NCBI GenBank assembly: GCA_029964075.1
Contig: CM057133.1
Span: 19,639,200-19,703,199 of the forward strand
DNA from: Patiria pectinifera
Taxonomy: Eukaryota; Echinodermata; Asteroidea; Valvatida; Asterinidae
Direction: 5' to 3'
DNA length: 64,000 bases
Below are positions 57,430 through 64,000 of this stretch, piece by piece. The notes beneath the pieces were generated by a model that worked only from the letters and a program-made list of their open reading frames with translations, was not told where the DNA came from and searched no databases. The position numbers and the translations under genes are program-made. The stretch's first letter is position 1. Each line of letters begins with the position of its first letter.

Positions 57430-59040
57430 TTTAAGGTGCTATGCCTTCCGCAAAAGCGAAATCCTCACCTTGCTGCGCTGGACCCCGATTACCTATAAAC
57501 TTCTTTCAGTTCTACATGGCAGACAATCATTTGCCCTTACATTTGATTGTGCATTTATCGATTTTGTCATTTTGCCTCATATAGAGTAAATGTATGTAAT
57601 TACTTTTGTGGTGATTGTTGCTTGCTTCAATTAATTATTAAGTTGATGCTCCCTTTTTTCTAATAGGGGGATCAGTGGGTGTCAAACACTCAAAGAAGCT
57701 CATTTGACTTTAGTAAAAAAGATATTGAGCACAAGCCTCCAACCTTTCAGTCAATGGTGGATCCTGGCTGATAAGAACTGCAGGCAGACAATGCCGACTG
57801 CAGCCACTCCATTCATGTTGTTTGCATTGAAATGAATCCACCTGAACCCGCCGCTTGTTCCAGTGGCGTAATGAAGGAGGATCTTTTGGGACGATCCTCC
57901 CCCCCCCCCCCACCAAGGCCCATGCTTCCACCCCTGTTGTGCCTTCACACTCAGAATTCGAGAGGAGGTAAACATAAGCTTTTAACCAGAACACTTGTCC
58001 CCTTGCGAATTGTACCCGACCTTATACGTCTTAACAAGTCGAAAACATGAACAGTAGATAGTAAAATCTAAAACTTTGACTTTTCACCATCTAGAAGCGG
58101 CTCTACGTCAGTTTGTCACATTGTATTTTAGTAATGCAGACTTGTTGTTGCTAAATGGATGGCGTGTCGCAGATAACGTACACGCTGTCCCCAACGTAAA
58201 CCTATCCGGTTTGCAATTTCCAGTAGGTATTAGTCACGAGAAATCGAGCTTGGGTCAGACCATTCGTAAATAACTTTGAGCAAATATGCTGCCTGATGAT
58301 TTGCCTATTTTGGTCGGTAATTGGACGGGCGAACGCAATCTTTCATCACAACAACAGCCGCTGCAATCTGCATGGTGGTACTGCGGATGGGTTGTCTGGA
58401 TCGAGAAGAAAGAAAGACAGCAAAAAAGAAGACATAATAAGCAAGGGAAGTACGTGTGTGTTCATCTTGGATTACGATACGAAGTGGGGATTTTCTTTTC
58501 GTTGTGCCCTCTTTGGACTTTAACTTAATCTGTCACCTGATTAAGTGCGCGATACTGCGGAAGTATCTCACCGCACTGGGGAAATACACCGGCCAAGAGA
58601 CGGCGTGGTCTTCGTTCAAAATGCGGCCTCGGAATGATTGACCTACACACGATGGAGAATACTCAGAAATACTCCGTTGTATGTCTTTTTGAAACAGACT
58701 TGTTTTTAATAATAATACTAATAATTACCGATAATTGGATATTATAAGGAGACACCCCATAGACTTGTGCACACATTTCCCCCAAACTTTAATGCCCCTA
58801 ACCCCCAATTTTGCCTCATCCTATCCCCGCGAATCTCGTTATTTTTACTAATTGGACCACCAGCAATCGATCTAGCCTTTTTGCGACAATTAACTTTTGC
58901 CTCTAAATAAGGGTTGTGGCTTTAGGGAGACATTGAAATGTCAGCCTAATTCCACATGTATCCCAAAGGTATAACTTAGGACGCTTAAGTGTCTCCCAAA
59001 GGTTACTGTAAAGCGCTTTTACAAGAAAGATCAAAGTGCT
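57430..59040. other. no gene recognised
   Basis: Single-copy-looking DNA with a C tract near 57898-57911. A solo CAGTGGCGTAATG at about 57863 looks like a hAT-type tip without partner. Open frames at 58076-58640 overlap each other and match nothing that I know. Confidence 0.4.
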
Positions 59041-59272
59041 ATACAAGGAAAGACTATGATGTCATGAAAAAGAAGCTTCTTGATAACTTAATGGTCAGGG
59101 ATGGGGCGTCCGTGATGTTGATGGGGATAGTGTTCCATAGTTTGGAGCCAGCTATTGAAAAGGATCTATCCTTAGGGATTGTGGAACCTTTAGGAGTAGA
59201 GAGAAGTTTGTCATTGCAAGATCTTAGTCCCGCCCTGCCTGAAAGTGAGTAAGTAAGGAGGAGAAATACCAT
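59040..59272 (-). mobile_element. 3' end fragment of a second LINE (ORF2 C-terminus)
   Basis: A minus-strand frame reads LSGRAGLRSCNDKLLSTPKG, then DRSFSIAGSKLWNTIPINI and TIKLSRSFFF. It corresponds to the R-S-L-R-S / GDRAFSVAAPKLWN-LP / FK-LK-LF motif that ends ORF2 in many LINEs. No upstream part was found, so it is probably a 5'-truncated insertion. Confidence 0.65.
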
Positions 59273-59829
59273 GTAGGCACGTGTACACCATCAAAAGAAC
59301 TTTGAATGATATACGCTGCTGGATGGGTAACTAGTAAAGTTTTGTGATGATAGAAGTGGCATCCACGGTGCAATTGACAGAGCACATGAGTGGAGCAGCA
59401 CGGTTTTGGATTTGTTGCAGTCTATGTTTTTCACCTTGGGTACTTTTGGTACTGTTTAATCAACATGCCTAATGTCCCTTCGGAGAGATGCCAGAGCCAA
59501 TGTTAACATTTCAGCATATCAGAAAAACGGTCATTGGACCAATGAAAAAAAAAATATCTTTAAAATGATTGTGATCAGACAGACATGGCAGCAACTGTAT
59601 AGCTTCTCAATAATTCACGAAATAAGATTTACGGGTTAATTTGGCAAAACGCTATCAGCCGATAGACTTGATCGGAGGGCTTAGGTGTCTGGTCGGCGTA
59701 ATTGGCTGTAAATTGTGAATGATTTAGAGAACCTTGGTTCGTGCAAACTGCATGCGGACTACATTGTTTTTCATGTTCACATTTATCTAACCGTGACTGA
59801 CAAATAATCACATCTGCCTGAAATTTTCC

Positions 59830-61060
59830 ATATGTTCCCCTTCGAGGTTGTTGCATTATTTATTTTTTATTTTACAGTTTCTTTTATTATGGCATAATCT
59901 TGCGCTCAGAATCCCCAATCTGCACATACAGATCTAGAACAGGGCCCATAATTTCATCCGCATTCTGGGCCCAGACATCCTACTCTAGATAAGACTGTAA
60001 ACTCATAATCCTTAGAGGGAGCATGTTTCCAACCAACATCCATTCTGACACCTGCAGCTGCTGCGCATGCCTAGTCCGAGTATCACCCGTTCTTAACGGA
60101 ACCCATCTCCGGTATAACGTCTGATATATCTAAGCATGAGTGACGTCATTTCATTCCGAAATCTGGACTAAGAGTTTCACTGGTCAATTTCGATGCCACG
60201 TTTTGTAACATCTGTAAAAAAAAAAAGGCTATTCATCGTGGGCGTGATGTTTACGCGGGGAGCTCGCATTACGCGCGTACAGAATTAGGCGCCCGCTGAT
60301 TGGTCAGTTACTCGAGGTCATATCGAGTTGCATAATTTATCACCGAATCCGCTTACATATCATAGACCATGGCCGGTTTCGCCTAGTCTATGTAATAGAC
60401 CATGGCGAAAGCCAATCAACGGGCGCTTTGCATGTGTAAAAAATACACAGCAACAAAGACTGTGGTCACGCGCTCTGTACTATGTTACGCAACACGGCGC
60501 GCGGCTGTTGTTGAATTGACCAATCACAGTTTTCAAATAAGTTAAGTAAGTATATCGGTTACAATTCCTGTCAAAAGTTGGTTTCCTTCTTTTTGCACCA
60601 GCCTGTAGTAAGCACAATTTTTGTGCTAACTGTTAAGCAGCGCTATAAGAAATTGGGCCTCAATACGCTGGGCCTGAAATTTGCTGGCCCTTACCGCGGG
60701 TTCTTCTGCTGTGGTTAGGTCTATGGTTAATTTTGCATGCATAATTAAGCATAGCCGTAAAATTAAGTTCAGCAAACCTTTGAAGGAGAATGTTTTAAGT
60801 TTAGGAAAAAATGCGGACCATTCATAACATTTCTGAGCGAATACCATTGGAATTAATAGGCCAACAGCTGAAAATCCTAGGAGGCTAGGCCTACAAAATG
60901 ACTTTCGTCTGAACATTTTTAGGCAACAGTTGATTGAAGATGATTCGAGGGTGCTGAATCCGAACCTGGATTTCCCCCGGCGCCATACTGGCACGTTTTG
61001 GCTGTAGATGCTCTTAAAGATGCATTTCTTGAATCTTCTAGTCCCTGACACACTTCACAA
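59830..61060 (-). pseudogene. duplicated segment, copy 1, with signal-peptide-like frame, interrupted
   Basis: Two blocks (59830-60060 and about 60650-61060) match the segment at 61370-61980; the 590 bp between them have no counterpart there. The minus-strand frame in the right block reads SLLGFSAVGLLIPMVFAQKC, then FFPKLKTFSFK. A hydrophobic run ends in A-Q-K-C like a signal-peptide cleavage region. Relative to the other copy the frame shifts after PKLKT, so this copy looks decayed. The family is unknown to me. Confidence 0.4.
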
Positions 61061-61609
61061 AAGCGGGACAGTGGGCAAGACACATAAATGCTTTCACATG
61101 ACATTAATTTAAAAAGGGTACCCTTTTTTTAATTTCTGTAGATGTATCCAGTTAATATCGAAACAATCATTGAATTAAGCTGCTTTTTGTTTATATTTGT
61201 TTATAGTTTAAGTTGTACTGAATCTATACCTGATAATTTGTAATCAATGTTTGATAGCATCCAAGTTTATTGTAGCTACAACTGAATAAAATGTGTTTTT
61301 TTTGTTGCATTCTTGTTCATGTTCAAATGTATAATCCTGACTGGAAAAAAAACCCGGCTTGAAATGTCCCCCATGTTGTCTTTCGAGGTTGTTGCATTCA
61401 TTATTTTGTATTTTGTAATTTCTGTTCTTATGATACAGCTGAAGTCATTAATCCTTTATACAATTAAAACATTTGCTGTAGATCCCTCTATGTTGACAGG
61501 TACCAATTTCGCGGCTCTCCTGCGTTCAGAATTCCCGATCTTTACTTATACAGATCTAGAACAGGGACTACAATTTCATGGCTCTGCCATAACCACAGAA
61601 TTCCAGAGC

Positions 61610-61933
61610 TTATGATCCCCATTCTGGGCCCAGACATTCTGGGCCCAGACAAGACTGCAAACACTTAGGTAGAGCTTTTTCCATGATCCCCAAAATCAAT
61701 TCTGACACCTGAAATACGCTGACCTTTAGTGCGTTTTGTTCTGCTATATAGTTATGGTTATTATTGCTTGCATAATTAAGCATAGCCGTAAAATTAAGAT
61801 CAGCAAAGAAATGTGTTTTAGGTTTAGGAGAAAATACGGGCGATTCAGTGCAATTCTGAGCGAGAACCGTGGGATGAAAGCCACGTAGAATCATTGCAAT
61901 TACCCAGATAAGTACCCCTCGATTTAATGACAT
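61610..61933 (-). CDS. candidate first exon of a small secreted protein, copy 2
   Basis: A minus-strand frame starts MSLNRGVLIWVIAMILRGFH: a charged N-terminus, a hydrophobic run, then PTVLAQNC like a signal-peptide cleavage site, followed by FSPKPKTHFFADLNFTAML. A CAG/GTGTCA at about 61712 could be a donor. Copy 1 at 60.6-61.05 kb conserves A-Q-x-C and P-K-x-K-T. It may be an exon of an expanded secreted family or a repeat with a chance frame; I cannot name it. Confidence 0.3.
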   Translation of the reverse strand: MSLNRGVLIWVIAMILRGFHPTVLAQNCTESPVFSPKPKTHFFADLNFTAMLNYASNNNHNYIAEQNALKVSVFQVSELILGIMEKALPKCLQSCLGPECLGPEWGS

Positions 61934-64000
61934 AAATCTTTGCTCAAAGTAAAGACATAGGACTGATACAAATGATAACTTGCGAATAGAAATGAAAGTT
62001 ATTTACAAATTAATACCAGTCTACTCTGGTGAATAATTTAAAATTTGTGACTAAACACACCTTCACGTTAAAAGCAACATTAAACAAAAAATGGAAGTGA
62101 GGCTTGGAACGCAGTCTGGCACCATCCCTTCAACAGTTTACAACTTATGCAGTACATGAAGGGAACACAATGAAAAAATGGCTTCCTCGCAGACCAGTAA
62201 ATAAGTTTCCATATACCCCAATAATAAATGCCCCCACTTCACAAATTCAGAAAAAATACTCACAACTCTCTGAGGTGTTCAAGACGTACATCAAATTAAA
62301 GAATATTTCACCATCTTTCATTTTCTGTTCTTTTTTTTGGAGGGGGGGGGGGGTAACCGATGACTTTTGGGAGAAAATTCCATCCAAAGATGATCACTCC
62401 TAATAGCAGTCCCGAAGCCCATCGCCATTTTAAAAATGGACGCCTACGCTCCAGTGCAAGATAGAGCCATTTAGGGCCTAATCATCATCCACATTTCACA
62501 GAAATACGAACTCGCAGTCCTCTGCACGGCTTCCACCCATATTTTGTACAAACCCTCAAGTTCATGGCCCACAATATGCTAAAATACCGAAGAATTTGAG
62601 GGCATGCAAATAGTGATTTTGCCGGCGTAGGCAATTTCGAACCGATTTACTGGTCTGTACCCGTAAAGTCCATTGCAGCTGGTTCAAAATAGTGTGCCAT
62701 AGTGTATTCCTTAACCGTACGAGACCCAAAAATATTGTGAAACATTTTCACTGCATGTTTATCAACATAAATAGCATGCACTGGGCTGAAACTTTATTTT
62801 GTTTACCCTACTTAAGATCGTGAGTGGCGTGTTGATTCAAACAGAGAACACAATATACACATAAAAGCAAATGATCCAACCTTTTAATAGGGAGTGGCAA
62901 ACTCAATCCATTTGGTGGTCCTCGTTGGATGTGAACCAGGTCCCCATAGGTTGAAGGTGAAGACAGTATCGCCGCTAAGCTAATGTGACCCCTATTCCAT
63001 GGAGCTGATGAACAGGACATAAATCGCTTACCAAGTATTTTCTGTGCGGAGAACCTTTTGCAAGCAATATAGACCTACATGGCATGAAAACCAGTTTTTG
63101 AAAGACATTGCTTTTTTTTGGGTGGTTAGTAAAATTTGGTGTTTTGCAACCCCTGTCAGGATTACTAAGGATGTAAAGTGTTATGCCTATTGTTAAGTCT
63201 CATAAGCGAAGATGGCAGTCTGTATGAGTCTAAATCCTGGCATTCATACCAACTGGTTGCACGACTAGTTGACAATGACCTCTGTACTATAATGGACAGG
63301 CTGACAATGCGCATTGAAACACCCTTTCATTACCACATTTTTTCAATCATCAATTAATAATTATTATTGCTATTATTAATCATTTCTTGTAACGAAACCA
63401 ATGATTCCTAAAATGTGCTCTAGGCACTGTCGCTCGCAAGCCTGAAGAAAACCTATTTTTTTTACAACCTGTTACAACCTTCTCGGGCACTGCTCTTTTC
63501 ATGACTTAGTATTCTACTCTAGCTCGGGCTACGGTCAACTGATTGATTTAGAGATTTGAGACTTCATTTCTGAGTAAATCGATCCGTACATACCGCGCCA
63601 TCACTCCGATAACGACACTAACGGTTCCCTGTTGGCCTGTAAAATCTGCACGTAAAAAAAGTAGCCTCAATTTCGGGACGTTTGCTTTTGAAATATTTAA
63701 AAAGAACCCTCGAGACATTATAGTCGATGTAGACCGAGAATTCACCAAGCCGCAACTGAATTATTCAATCAAAAACCTATTGCGTTTCTCTGTAATGCCC
63801 AACGGAACAATCTAGATCAATTTGGCTGCTTGGTACGAAATGGGATCTTAGGGCATCGCGCACCGCTTGTGTCGTTTGAAGAGGAAGTTGTCTTGATTGT
63901 CGTGGTTATGCTTCGGTGCGTGGTTGTGTGCGATTGGATTGACAGCACGTCCCTCAGGTAAATGGGTCTCCCGAGTGATAATTTGATCCCGCGTTCTTCT
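61934..64000. other. no gene recognised (right edge)
   Basis: AT-rich DNA with a G tract at 62341-62352. On the minus strand around 63000-62880 TTAGCTTAGCGGCGATACTG, about 40 bp, then GGTTCACATCC resemble A- and B-box spacing of a tRNA-derived SINE. No exon was supported. Confidence 0.35.

Noticed and set aside
57863-57880. CAGTGGCGTAATG as the end of a hAT element
   Set aside because: No matching inverse tip or target duplication was found nearby.
58076-58641. Four overlapping plus-strand frames
   Set aside because: Different frames over the same DNA, no domain recognised, no splice context.

Overview
The window is eukaryotic DNA from an intron-rich, AT-leaning animal genome. Short exons sit between introns of 0.6 to 11 kb, and most of the rest is decayed transposable-element sequence. 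Frequent short ACATGTACATGT and ACCGGT motifs, the mix of LINE and Penelope-like relics, and animal-type ciliary genes suggest a marine invertebrate, perhaps an echinoderm, hemichordate or amphioxus. The species call is inference and is not decided by the sequence.

Two real genes can be read exon by exon. On the minus strand, 2870-10632, are the first seven coding exons (about 304 residues) of CFAP46, a protein of the C1d projection of the axonemal central pair; the gene runs off the left edge. On the plus strand, 16458-40818, are all seven coding exons of PACRGL, the PACRG-like axonemal protein (230 residues, complete). The two genes are head to head, 5.8 kb apart. An X-box-like site (RFX factors) lies about 100 bp upstream of the CFAP46 start codon, which fits a ciliary programme.

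The CFAP46 introns hold a tRNA-like sequence (3366-3437), several inverted-repeat elements and a 66-bp near-perfect hairpin. The intergenic space 10633-16443 holds a TTAA-flanked MITE, a telomere-motif palindromic element, a perfect 34-bp hairpin and a nested pair of hAT-like elements whose two exact 8-bp target duplications order the insertions. The PACRGL introns carry a CR1/L2/Rex1-type LINE relic (22970-24330), TA-flanked MITEs, a nested hAT-like foldback built of a 16-bp unit, a 24-bp minisatellite, a hAT-like MITE with an exact 8-bp duplication, and a Harbinger-like MITE close to exon 7.

From 41 kb to the right edge no complete gene was recognised. This part holds a 1.25-kb inverted repeat, more MITEs, a broken Tc1/mariner-IS630-type transposase (48258-49253, minus), Penelope-like and LINE fragments, a candidate terminal exon with a poly(A) signal (55089-55269, minus), and a duplicated pair of signal-peptide-like reading frames between 59.8 and 62 kb. 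No CRISPR array, rRNA or prokaryotic operon is present.
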